Assembly: GCA_963803265.1 (NCBI GenBank)
Contig: CAWDLZ010000012.1
Span: forward strand, 310,001 to 374,000
Direction: 5' to 3'
Source: CAIKMD01 sp963803265
GTDB taxonomy: Bacteria; Pseudomonadota; Alphaproteobacteria; ATCC43930; CGMCC-115725
Length of the DNA: 64,000 nucleotides
Shown: piece after piece, positions 53,504 to 62,175 of the stretch
Position numbering within the stretch: position 1 is the first letter of the stretch
How the letters are laid out: every line of letters begins with the position of its first letter
Position numbers and translations under genes: made by a program
The notes under the pieces: model-generated
What the model was told of the DNA's origin: nothing
Database searches by the model: none
Seen by the model: only the letters and a program-made list of their open reading frames with translations

Positions 53504-54976
53504 GTGAAAATCATGAATTCTCTAGCTGCGGTCGTTAATGGGCTGCCCAATATTTGCGGCGCGGAGAGCGTCATCGAGAACGCGATCAGGAGCGCGAGCG
53601 GCCGCCCGGTGGATCTTAGCGAGAGCAAGTTTGACCTCTCACGCATCCGGAGCGCGTGCGCGATCGCCCTGCACATGCATCAACCGCTGATCCCCGCGGG
53701 CGGGCCAGATATTCATAGTGCCGAGCTCGTCAGTAATCTGGGGCAGATGATGGCAAGCGCAAGCGATGAGCAGCGCTACAACGCCGGTATCTTCCGCTGG
53801 TGCTATAAACGGATGGGGGAGTTTATCCCGCAACTGGTCGAAGAGGGAAAGCAGCCGCGGGTCATGCTGGACTACTCGGGCACGCTGCTCTGGGGCCTTC
53901 AGCAACTGGGGCTCGATGACGTGCTTGGGAACCTGCGCGCCATTACGTGCGAGCCGCGTTACCGCGGCTGCGTCGAGTGGCTCGGATCTGCCTGGGGGCA
54001 TCCCGTGGCACCGTCCACCCCGGTCCAGGATTACCGGCTGCACGTACGCGCATGGCAGCACCATTTCGCCGCACTCTTCGGCCTAGAGGCGGTTACGCGC
54101 GTGCGCGGCTTTTCTCCCGCCGAGATGGCGTTACCCAACCATCCAGACGTGGCCTATGAATTCGTGAGGACGCTGAAGGAATGCGGCTACCGTTGGGTCC
54201 TCGTGCAGGAACATACCGTCGAACGCCCGGACACCGGCGCCGGACCCGAGCGCAAGCACCTACCGCATCGGCTCGTATGCCGTAACTCGCAGGGCGAGAC
54301 CGCCGAAATCATCGCGATCGTCAAGACTCAGGGCAGCGACACCAAGCTGGTGGCGCAGATGCAGCCCTATTATGAGGCGCGCGGACTTTCACGATGGGAT
54401 CTCGGAGAGAGATCGGTTCCACCCCTGGTGACGCAGATCGCGGATGGCGAGAACGGGGGAGTGATGATGAACGAGTTTCCCGCGAAGTATATCGAAGTGG
54501 TGCGGGAATGTTCGGGCTCCGAGACGCCCCTGGTCAACGTCACCGAGTATCTCGATCACCTCCTTGCGATGGGCGTCAGGGAGGCGGATATGCCGCCCCT
54601 GCAACCGGTCTTTCAGTCGCGGATTTGGAACCGTTTCGAGCCCGGAGATGGCGCCAAGAAGCTCGCCGATGTGATCGAGCAATTGCATAAGGAGGATTCG
54701 CGATTTCAGGTGGAAGGGGGAAGTTGGACCAACAACATTTCCTGGGTGAAAGGCTATGACAGGCTCCTCGGGCCGATGGAAGCGCTGAGCTCGCTCTTTT
54801 ACGAGAAGGTGCTCAAACCCGGTTTGCCGACGGACGAGCCTCGCTACCGCAAAGCTCTGTTCCATCTGCTGGTTTCCCAAACCAGCTGTTACCGCTATTG
54901 GGGCGAAGGCATCTTCGTCGATTACGGCCGAGAGATCTGCCGCCGCGGCAGCGAAATCTTGACTCACGACTTCTGA
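53504..54976 (+). CDS. Glycoside hydrolase family 57 protein
   Basis: A 490-residue GH57 alpha-glucan-acting enzyme. Family landmarks: ACAIALHMHQPLIPAG near residue 52 (metal/catalytic His), the SGTLLWGLQQLG region, GFSPAEMALPN near 200 (catalytic Glu), KECGYRWVLVQEHTVE, and NEFPAKYIEVVREC. GH57 includes branching enzymes, amylases and 4-alpha-glucanotransferases. Adjacent to glgA, it may branch, trim or remodel glycogen; activity cannot be assigned. The start is GTG 53504 or ATG 53513. Confidence 0.82.
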   Translation: MKIMNSLAAVVNGLPNICGAESVIENAIRSASGRPVDLSESKFDLSRIRSACAIALHMHQPLIPAGGPDIHSAELVSNLGQMMASASDEQRYNAGIFRWCYKRMGEFIPQLVEEGKQPRVMLDYSGTLLWGLQQLGLDDVLGNLRAITCEPRYRGCVEWLGSAWGHPVAPSTPVQDYRLHVRAWQHHFAALFGLEAVTRVRGFSPAEMALPNHPDVAYEFVRTLKECGYRWVLVQEHTVERPDTGAGPERKHLPHRLVCRNSQGETAEIIAIVKTQGSDTKLVAQMQPYYEARGLSRWDLGERSVPPLVTQIADGENGGVMMNEFPAKYIEVVRECSGSETPLVNVTEYLDHLLAMGVREADMPPLQPVFQSRIWNRFEPGDGAKKLADVIEQLHKEDSRFQVEGGSWTNNISWVKGYDRLLGPMEALSSLFYEKVLKPGLPTDEPRYRKALFHLLVSQTSCYRYWGEGIFVDYGREICRRGSEILTHDF

Positions 54977-55004
54977 ACGCGCGAGCCGCCGCCCAATCTG
55001 CGGC

Positions 55005-55310
55005 ATGGCGATGCCCGGCAATCCCGCGCCGGTACGGAAAATTCTCGGGCTGCGGCAACACGCTCGGCGGCGCCGATCTCTAACAGCCGACCGGTTGCGA
55101 ATTCCGGTCGATCATCGCACCGGCGCGCCGGCGGGGGTCTCCGCGACCCGGTCTCCCAATCGACCCAATCCGATCGCCCTGGATCGCATCGAAGTGCTGG
55201 AATTGGACGGCCCGCGTCGCCTGAAGCTATGGCCGCTCGAAGCCATCGACGGCGCTCCGAGCATCGATCCGAAGCCGGCAATGCGCACGACGAAGGACAA
55301 TCGAGCCTAG
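55005..55310 (+). pseudogene. Truncated TrmO/VirR-family (tRNA m6t6A37 methyltransferase) remnant
   Basis: Codons from about 55131 to the stop at 55308-55310 read GVSATRSPNRPNPIALDRIEVLEL and LEAIDGAPSIDPKP, a near-perfect match to the core of TrmO, whose family motif is ATRSPxRPNPIxL followed by an LDxxDGTPxLDIKPY block. The N-terminal third is missing or altered, and the C-terminal half ends early (PAMRTTKDNRA). The intact protein is about 160 residues; only about 60 are clear here. It lies between the glycogen set and the MBL gene on the other strand, whose stop overlaps it by four bases. Confidence 0.6.
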
Positions 55311-56306
55311 ACGCCGAAGGTGAAGCGGCTGCCGAGGTTCGAGGCGACGATGCGATCGGGCATGCGGCGGCGCATCGCCTCGATGAAGCCGGCGCCGGTG
55401 CAATGCATCGGCACGACGACATCGGGCGCCAGCGCCTCGAGTTCGCCGACCGTGTGCTCGATGTAATCCGCGGGCGCCATGCCGAGGTGGAACCCGCCGA
55501 TCACGGCGTGGAGCCTGTCGACATTGGCGACCTTCATCGCGGTCTTGACGGTATTCACGATCCCGGTATGGCCGCAGGACGAGATCACGACGAGGCCGCG
55601 CCCCTTCACGATGTAGCACGTGCCGTGCTCGTCGCGGTGCCGGTCCAGCACCAGCTCGCCTCGCCGCTCCGCCGCGGTGAAATGATCTTCGCTCCTGACT
55701 TTCGTGCCGCCGGTGATCGTCTCGAACGAGGTGCGCTCGATCTCGCCGGTGGTGAAGGGTCCGTCGAGCGCGTGCGGCGCGCCGCAGCACACCGGCACGA
55801 CGTTTTGCGCCGTCAGCGCGATGCGGTCGAGCGCGCCCCACGAGATCGACGGCTTGCCGTCGCGCGCCGCCAGCCATTTCTCGCGGAAGATCGTCTCTCC
55901 GCCGACATAAAGCGCCATTTCGGGCCGCATCTCCATCCGGTGCTGGTTCACGAATCCGACGAGTCCGCCGTAATGATCGCGATGGCCGTGGCTCAGGATC
56001 AGCCCGTCGATCTTCGCGGCCGCGATGTCGAGCAGGCCGAAATTGCGGTTGAGGATCTCGGGCGTGTAGCCGAAATCGAGGAGATATTGCGCCTTCGCTC
56101 CGTCGCGCATCGGATTCGAGATGGAGCGACAACCCCCATTCGCCGGCGAGGGTGGTCATCTGCCGCCCCGGAATTTCGCCGACATGCTCGATCGCGACGG
56201 CCGGGTGCGCCGCTTTCGGCAGGAATCGCTCGTAATGGGAATCGACGACGACGCGGACCGAGAGCAGGTCAACGACGGGCGGGGCAAAGCTGTTTGAAGG
56301 GTTCAT
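55307..56306 (-). pseudogene. MBL-fold metallohydrolase, split by a +1 frameshift
   Basis: Two frames give one MBL-fold enzyme of about 333 residues. The MBL motif LILSHGHRDHYGGLVGF lies in the second frame near residue 120, with ISSCGHTGIVNTV and GGFHLGM further on and VPMHCTGAGF near the end. The first frame supplies the start MNPSNSFAPPVVDLL at ATG 56306. The shift is near 56123; deleting one G of GG at 56123-56124 gives GLSLLISNPMRDG. Length 1000 nt is 333 codons plus one. The form resembles dihydropterin-related or beta-lactamase-like phosphate synthases. It ends the minus-strand operon 55307-60253. Confidence 0.78.
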
Positions 56307-56335
56307 GGGGGCACACTCCAAGTAGGCGGCGGCGT

Positions 56336-56716
56336 TCAGATCTTCGGGACGACATCCTTGACTGCGCCGGCCCATCCATTGTGCGTCAGATCGAAAACCA
56401 CGCCATCGGGATTGCGGTATTTGGCCTCGTAGAAGGAATTGGGAGAGGTCGGCCGGCCGCTCAGATAGGTGCCGCCGGCTTCGACGACTTTCTTCTCGGA
56501 TGCATCGAGATCGTCAACCCACATGCCGAAATGCGCAACGCCAAGGCGCTCGTTTTCCGATTCGACCTTCAACAGAGCGACGTTGACCACCCCGTCCGAG
56601 ACATAGAGGCCGCGCCGCGCCTTGCCGACCACCTTCATGTCGAACGCCGCCTCGAAAAAGTTGGCGGATTGCTCGGGATCCTGGACGACGATGGCAATGT
56701 GACGAAGCTTGGCCAT
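56336..56716 (-). CDS. VOC-superfamily (glyoxalase/dioxygenase-fold) protein
   Basis: A 126-residue single VOC module: MAKLRHIAIVVQDPEQSANFFE with the metal His, AHFGMWVDDLDASEKKV in the middle and FYEAKYRNPDGVVFDLTHNGW with the C-terminal metal-ligand Glu position (D/E in VVFDL). Such modules act as lyases, dioxygenases or epimerases in ring catabolism. It is 30 nt from the MBL gene and 72 nt from the HpaB-like gene. It resembles the double VOC gene at 59227-60253, suggesting a duplicated local family. Confidence 0.75.
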   Translation of the reverse strand: MAKLRHIAIVVQDPEQSANFFEAAFDMKVVGKARRGLYVSDGVVNVALLKVESENERLGVAHFGMWVDDLDASEKKVVEAGGTYLSGRPTSPNSFYEAKYRNPDGVVFDLTHNGWAGAVKDVVPKI

Positions 56717-56788
56717 GGCGATGATCCGTGCTCTTGCGAGCGCATGCATGGAACAAGCCGCGAGAATAGCCGATCCTCGCCCGGCGGG

Positions 56789-58315
56789 TCAGGATTTCTT
56801 GGAATCGAAGGTCCAGGTTGGGTCCGTCCAGCCCTTGAGGTCGTAATCGTTCATGCACCGTTCCGCCAGCTTACGGCACTCGTCCATGATGCCGCGCTGC
56901 TGGGCGAAGGTGAGCACATCGAGACGCATCTGCTCGTTGTTGCCCGAATAATTGCGCTCGTAGAGTTCGTGCCGGCCGCCGAACTCGGTGCCGATCGCAT
57001 CCCAGATGAGCTTGAAGAGCTTGATGCGCTGCTCCGCCGAGCTGTCCGAGCCGCGGTAATACCGGTCGAGCAGCGGCCGCAATTCGGGGTTCTCGAGGTC
57101 CTTGTAGCTCGACGGCGTGACGATCGGGGCGCCGCCGAGGATCGTCTCGAACACTTCCTTGATGCGCGGCCACGCCATCGTGGCGAAGAGCCGCAGGGTC
57201 GAGGCGTATTCCAGCTTCGGCATCACGGAGCCGCCGGGCCCCGGTTGCGGATCGAGGCACATGGCGGTGGTCAGGCCCCAGACGAGATTGCGCCATGCCA
57301 CGACCTCGCCCAGCAGGGTCTGAACGCCGCGGAAATCGTCGGTGCCGTTGGCCGCGAGGGCTTTCGCAAGGAGCCCACACATGAGATCGAGCTTGACGCC
57401 CAATCGCGTGCCGGCCTGAAGGTTGTAGCGGTTGAAAAAGCCCGAGGCGGCGTAGAAACCCCGCGCGCGCTCGATGTCGCGGTAGACCAGCACATTCTCC
57501 CAAGGGATGAAGGCGTTGTCGAAGATGATGACCGCATCGTTCTCGTCGAACCGGCTCGACAGCGGATAGTCGAAGGGGCTGTGCGCGGCGCGCTCGTAGG
57601 ATGGCCGGCAGATGAGCTTGCAACCGGGCGTATCCATCGCCGCGATCAAGACGAGCGCGAAATCCTCGGCCTTGCCTTTCTCGAGCTGGACGGCGCTGTT
57701 CTGGGCGACGAAGGTGGCGTTGGTGAGGGCCGAGCCGGTCGCGAGCATCTTGGCGCCGTTGACGACGATGCCGCCATCGGTTTCCTTTACCACGTGAACG
57801 AACACGTCGCCGACTTCGTGCACCGGCTTCTTACGGTTGACCGGCGGATTGATCAGGACGTGGTTGAGGAAGAGGCCCTTCGAGGCGTAACGCTTGTACC
57901 AGGCGAGGCCGTTTTCGGTATAGGGCGCGTAGAATTCGGGCGTGGCGCCCAGTGTCGCCATGAAAGCGGCCTTGTAATCGGGGGTGCGCCCCATGAACCC
58001 GTAGGTCATGCGCGCCCAAATCGCGATCGCGTCGCGCGCGGCCAGCAGCTCCTGCGCCGTGTAGCTCGCGGTGAAGAAGCGATGGGTTCGGATGCCGTGC
58101 CGATCGACCATCGTGAGCGCGTCGCTTGTCGCGGGATCGTGCAGCGCATCATAAAGGCGCGCGATCGACCGCGCGGCGTTGCGCGAGGCGGGGTGGGTGG
58201 TGACGTCCTTGACGCGCTCGCCATAAATGTAGACTTCGCGGCCATCGCGCAGGCTTTCAAGATATTCGCGCCCTTCCATCAGCGCGCCCGACCGTGTCGC
58301 AGTTTTTTCGCTCAT
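56789..58315 (-). CDS. 4-hydroxyphenylacetate 3-monooxygenase-like flavin enzyme (HpaB family)
   Basis: A 508-residue FADH2-dependent aromatic hydroxylase of the HpaB family. Seen: GREYLESLRDGREVYIYGE at the N-terminus, then ALVLIAAMDTPGCKLICRPSYE, SRFDENDAVIIFDNAFIPWENVLVYRD near 250 (flavin/substrate region), and GGAPIVTPSSYKDLENPELRPLL near 440. HpaB-type enzymes hydroxylate phenols using reduced flavin from a partner reductase, not seen nearby. It precedes VOC and MBL genes and follows a hydrolase, consistent with a phenol-type catabolic operon. ATG 58315 is supported by GAGA. Confidence 0.85.
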   Translation of the reverse strand: MSEKTATRSGALMEGREYLESLRDGREVYIYGERVKDVTTHPASRNAARSIARLYDALHDPATSDALTMVDRHGIRTHRFFTASYTAQELLAARDAIAIWARMTYGFMGRTPDYKAAFMATLGATPEFYAPYTENGLAWYKRYASKGLFLNHVLINPPVNRKKPVHEVGDVFVHVVKETDGGIVVNGAKMLATGSALTNATFVAQNSAVQLEKGKAEDFALVLIAAMDTPGCKLICRPSYERAAHSPFDYPLSSRFDENDAVIIFDNAFIPWENVLVYRDIERARGFYAASGFFNRYNLQAGTRLGVKLDLMCGLLAKALAANGTDDFRGVQTLLGEVVAWRNLVWGLTTAMCLDPQPGPGGSVMPKLEYASTLRLFATMAWPRIKEVFETILGGAPIVTPSSYKDLENPELRPLLDRYYRGSDSSAEQRIKLFKLIWDAIGTEFGGRHELYERNYSGNNEQMRLDVLTFAQQRGIMDECRKLAERCMNDYDLKGWTDPTWTFDSKKS

Positions 58316-58333
58316 GGGAGAGATCGCCTTCGG

Positions 58334-59129
58334 CTAGGAGGGAAGACTTGCGAGAAAGTCCAGCACGGTACGGTTGAAGGTATCGACCTGCTCGATATTC
58401 GGGAGATGGCCGGCCGCTGCGATGATCGCCAGCTTCGACCCCTCGATTTCGCGGTGGAGCAGTTCCGCTGCCGGAACCGGCGTACCGATGTCGAGCGCGC
58501 CCACGACGATCAGCGTCGGAACCTTGATGCCGGACAAGATCGACGACTGGTTCATCTTCTTCAGCGCCTCGGCGCAACCCACGGCGCCATCGACCGAGGT
58601 CTTTGCGATCATGGCGCCCAATTTGGCGACGATCTCGGCATGTCGCTCGTAGTAGGCCGGCGTCAGCCAGCGCGTTGTCATCGGTTGAACGAACGCCGCC
58701 GTGCCTTCGGACGTGGCCAGAGCGATGCGGTCGTCCCATGCCGATTCGGGCGGCAAATGGCACGCGGTATCGCTTAAAATGAGGGACAAGAGACGGTCGG
58801 GATCGCGGCTCGCCAGGAGTTGGCCGACGCCGCCGCCCATCGAAAGGCCGAGAAAATGGACGCGCGCGATGCCGAGCGCGTCGAGCAGGCCGATGACATC
58901 GGCGACCAGCAAATCGATCGAATAGGGAGGGGGGCTTGCCTGCGTATCGCCGTGGCCTCGCGGATCGTATCGCAGGAACTCGGTACTTCGCGGCGAACGC
59001 GGGCACCTGGAAATCCCACATGCCGTAATCGGTCAGGAAAGAGTTGCTCAGCATGATGACCGGCGCATCCGCCGGCCCTTCGAGACGGTAGCTCACATCG
59101 ATTCCGTTGGCCGCGATCCGGCTTGTCAT
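58334..59129 (-). pseudogene. Alpha/beta hydrolase (3-oxoadipate enol-lactonase-like), split by a +1 frameshift
   Basis: Frames combine into a 265-residue hydrolase: MTSRIAANGIDVSYRLEGPAD and VIMLSNSFLTDYGMW from the ATG at 59129, then, after the shift, VADVIGLLDALGIARVHFLGLSMGG (nucleophile Ser in GLSMGG), GALDIGTPV (acid) and AAGHLPNIEQ (His). Removing one G of GG at 58975-58976 restores VLRYDPRGHGDT. Length 796 nt is 265 codons plus one. This matches PcaD-type enol-lactonases, which hydrolyse 3-oxoadipate enol-lactone and related esters. It lies 18 nt from the HpaB-like start. Confidence 0.8.
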
Positions 59130-59226
59130 CGCTTCACTTGTGATGCTGGCGCTGCTGTTCGTTTCGGCGGCTTCGTTCGGCGCGAATCTGCCCGGATCGC
59201 GGCGATCCGGCGCAAAAGCACCGATC

Positions 59227-60253
59227 CTAGTCCGCGTCCGTCGGCGCCGCTGCTTTTGCCGCACGGGCGCGGCGCTCCGCGAAGCGCGGAACGAGGCTTC
59301 GCTCCGGGCTGACCACGTTATCCGACATGCCGGGGCGGCGTTGCGTGCCCGCCCAGCCATTGTGGACGAGGTCGAGAACCACGCCGTTGATGTCGAGGAA
59401 TTTGACCTCGTAGGCGGCGTTGTGGCGGTAGTCGGGCTCGCCCATGAGCCATCGACCGCCGGCCTGTTCGATGAGCTTCTTGGTCGCCTCGACGTCGTTG
59501 ACCCAGATGCCGAAATGATGAAGGCCGACGAAATCCCGGCCCTTGCCCTGCGATGCAGCGTCGGATTTGTAATTGAGAAGGGCAAGGCCGATGACGCCAT
59601 CGGACAGGAACACGCCTTCGGCCAAACTCGAATTCGGTCTCGCCGACGGCTTCGAAGCCGAAGATGCTCCGATAGAATTCGGCCGTCGCCCAGGGATCGG
59701 GAACCGACATCGCAAAGTGACGAAGCTCGCCCCGGCGATTGGGGTCTTGGACGAGGCCGCGCGCGGCCATTGCTTTCGCCGCACGGACGCGGCGCTCGGC
59801 AAAGCGGGGCACGAGGCTGCGCTTCGGGCTCGCTTCATTGTCGGGCCGTCCCGGCCGGCGCTGCGTGCCCGCCCAGCCATTATGGACGAGGTCAAGGATG
59901 ACGCCATTGATGTCCAGGAACTTCACCTCGTATTGGGCATTCTGGCGATAGTCGGGTTCGCCCATGAGCCATCTTCCGCCGGCCCGCTCGATGCGCTTCT
60001 GGGTCGCTTCGATATCGTTGACCCAGACGCCGAAATGGTGGAAGCCGACGAAGTCCTTGCCGCGTCCCTGCGCGGCTTTCTCGGATTTGAAATCGAGAAG
60101 CGCCATCCCGAAGACGCCATCGGACAGAAAGACGCCTTCCGCGAGGCTCGAATCCGTCTCGCCCGCCACCTCGAAGCCGAAGATGGTCTTATAGAATTCG
60201 GCCGTGAGCCAAGGGTCGCGGGTCGCAATGGCTATGTGACGAAGTTCGCCCAT
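59227..60253 (-). pseudogene. Tandem-duplicated VOC-domain protein, split by a +1 frameshift
   Basis: One gene encodes two VOC modules of about 140 residues joined by a KAMAARGLVQDPNRR linker. Module 1 runs MGELRHIAIATRDPWLTAEFY ... NGVILDLVHNGWAG; module 2 repeats GELRHFAMSVPDPWATAEFY ... NGVVLDLVHNGWAG, both ending in near-identical PGxxDN tails and KRSLVPRFAERR. The shift is inside module 2 near 59633; deleting one T of TT at 59633-59634 restores ETESSLAEGVF as in module 1. Length 1027 nt is 342 codons plus one. The modules are clearly a recent duplication. Extradiol or lyase chemistry is possible; the substrate is not known. Confidence 0.8.
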
Positions 60254-60544
60254 GGATCGTCCTTCCCCAGCATGTCGCCACACGCGCGCCAGACTCGATC
60301 GAGCCTGCCGCTCGCGGCGCGCTTCGCAATCGTCCGGCCGCGATGCGAAAGCGGTCGATTGCGCGCATCATCGCCGGCACCCCATCGCGATGCAAGAGGG
60401 CGGGTTCAACGCCCCTGCCTGCCGCTCTTGAAACCGCGCGCCGCTCTCATCTCGCTCCAATACCATGTGATACCCGCCCCTGGTGGTCGGGCTCGAAATG
60501 CGCGAGAATTGAATGCCGCGAAACTTCTATCCGACGAGGATTCC

Positions 60545-61084
60545 ATGCCCTACGAACTCGATCGCTTCATCGCCGACTGCCGCGCCGTTCTGACCCGCGA
60601 TTCAGGGCCGGCGGGCCGCGAGGAGGTGCGCCAGGATCTCGAGCGTCTGCTGTCCGAGCCGGCATTCATCGCCCGCTATTGCGAGGCCGCGAAACCGGGG
60701 CTTACGGTCTTGTACGAGGACCCGAATTTGGGCTTCCAGGTTCTTGCCCATGTCAACGGAAAGGCGCGCGTCTCGCCGCCGCACGATCACGGCAAATCCT
60801 GGGCGATCTACGGCCAGGCAACCGAGTATACAGACATGGTCGAATGGGAACGCGTTGACGACGGCAGTGATCCGGCGAAGAGCCAGCTCAAGCCCGCCAA
60901 GAAATATCGGCTGACGCCCTCTCATGCCGGCATCTATCAGGATGGTGCGATACATTCGATCGACTATCCGGATAAGGCGGTCTTCATCCGGGTCACCGGC
61001 ACGAATCTCGATCGGATTCCGCGCAACACGTTCGATCTCGAGACGGGAAAGGTCACTCAGATGACGCCGCAAGCGGCATCGTGA
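60545..61084 (+). CDS. Cupin-fold dioxygenase (cysteine/thiol dioxygenase-like)
   Basis: A 179-residue protein with a cupin metal site SPPHDHGKSWAIYGQ (H-x-H, about residues 79-81) and C-terminal HSIDYPDKAVFIRVTG (third His, about 139). The arrangement resembles cysteine dioxygenase and 3-mercaptopropionate dioxygenase, which oxidise thiols to sulfinates. GAGGA is 4 nt upstream of ATG 60545. A rhodanese follows two genes later, so sulfur oxidation is the best guess, but the gene between is a dehydrogenase; assignment to a thiol substrate is inferred. Confidence 0.7.
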   Translation: MPYELDRFIADCRAVLTRDSGPAGREEVRQDLERLLSEPAFIARYCEAAKPGLTVLYEDPNLGFQVLAHVNGKARVSPPHDHGKSWAIYGQATEYTDMVEWERVDDGSDPAKSQLKPAKKYRLTPSHAGIYQDGAIHSIDYPDKAVFIRVTGTNLDRIPRNTFDLETGKVTQMTPQAAS

Positions 61085-61121
61085 GGGTTCCGAGCTAGCC
61101 GAGGATCATGGAGCCGGTGCG

Positions 61122-62093
61122 GTGAAGATTGTCATACCGGATGACTACCAGGATATTGCGGACAAGCTTATCTGCTTCTCGCTCATCTCTCATCATGACG
61201 TCACGCGCTATACCGATTCGGTGCGCGATCTCGACACGCTGGTGAAGCGCCTGGCCGACGCCGATGTCATTGTCTCGATCCGCGAGCGCGTGCGTCTCAC
61301 GCGCCCGCTGCTTGAGCGGCTGCCGAAGCTCAAATTGATCGCGCTGCTCGGCCGCACCGCCGGCACGATCGACTTCGCGGCGTGCACCGAGCTCGGAATT
61401 CCGGTCGCCATCGGCGTCAGCAACTCGCCGGAATCGCCGGCCGAACACACGGTGGCGCTGATCATGTCGTCGCGCCGCAACATCACGCGGGAAGCGGAAG
61501 GCATGAAGCGCGGCGCCTTGCCCGCCACGATCGCGCATCGGCTGCGCGGCTCGACGCTCGGGATTTTCGGCCTGGGCGCGATCGGCGAGCTGGTGGCCGA
61601 GGCCGGCAAGGGAATGGGCATGGAAATCCTGGTCTGGGGCCGGGATACGTCGCGCGCCAAGGCGCGTGCCAAGGGCTACTCGGTCGCGGCAAGCCAGGCC
61701 GAGCTTTTCGCCCGCGCGGACGTCCTATCGCTCCATGTTCGGCTCGCCAAGGAGACGCGCGGCATTGTTGGGCCGGAAGATCTCGCGCGAATGAAGCCGA
61801 CCGCGCTCCTCGTCAATAGCGCTCGCGCCGAGCTGATCCAGCCGGGCGCGCTGCTGGCGGCGCTGCGGCAGGGCCGACCCGGTTTTGCCGCGGTCGATGT
61901 TTACGAGGAGGAACCCGCGCCGGCCGACCATCCCTTCCTGTCGATGCCGAACGTTCTGTGCACGCCGCACAGCGCTTGGGCCGAATGGGACAATTTCGAG
62001 CTCTATTTCCGCGAGGCCTACGAGCAGATCGTCGCTTACGAACAGGGGCGGCCGCTGCGTCTTGCCAATCCGGCGGTGAAGTCGCGCGGCTGA
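61122..62093 (+). CDS. D-isomer-specific 2-hydroxyacid dehydrogenase (SerA-like)
   Basis: A 323-residue NAD-dependent dehydrogenase. The Rossmann motif is STLGIFGLGAIGELVAEAGKGMGM near residues 145-168. Catalytic set: Arg in VNSARAELI, Glu in VDVYEEEPAPADHP, and His in CTPHSAWAEWDN, all in family positions. It starts at GTG 61122, 37 nt after the cupin stop. Substrates could be phosphoglycerate-like or other 2-hydroxy acids. Position between sulfur-type genes suggests a linked C3 acid, not proven. Confidence 0.83.
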   Translation: MKIVIPDDYQDIADKLICFSLISHHDVTRYTDSVRDLDTLVKRLADADVIVSIRERVRLTRPLLERLPKLKLIALLGRTAGTIDFAACTELGIPVAIGVSNSPESPAEHTVALIMSSRRNITREAEGMKRGALPATIAHRLRGSTLGIFGLGAIGELVAEAGKGMGMEILVWGRDTSRAKARAKGYSVAASQAELFARADVLSLHVRLAKETRGIVGPEDLARMKPTALLVNSARAELIQPGALLAALRQGRPGFAAVDVYEEEPAPADHPFLSMPNVLCTPHSAWAEWDNFELYFREAYEQIVAYEQGRPLRLANPAVKSRG

Positions 62094-62175
62094 TCGCCGC
62101 ATTTCGCACGTGATGTTTGAGCGCGATCAGGGCAAAGTCGGAGCGGCGGCGCCGCACGAGGGCGTCCTGACGGGG

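Noticed and set aside
55229..58777. A 1182-codon open frame on the plus strand opposite the MBL, VOC and HpaB-like genes
   Set aside because: Arginine/alanine-rich composition without any domain, and the opposite strand carries family-perfect proteins. It is a GC-driven antisense open frame.
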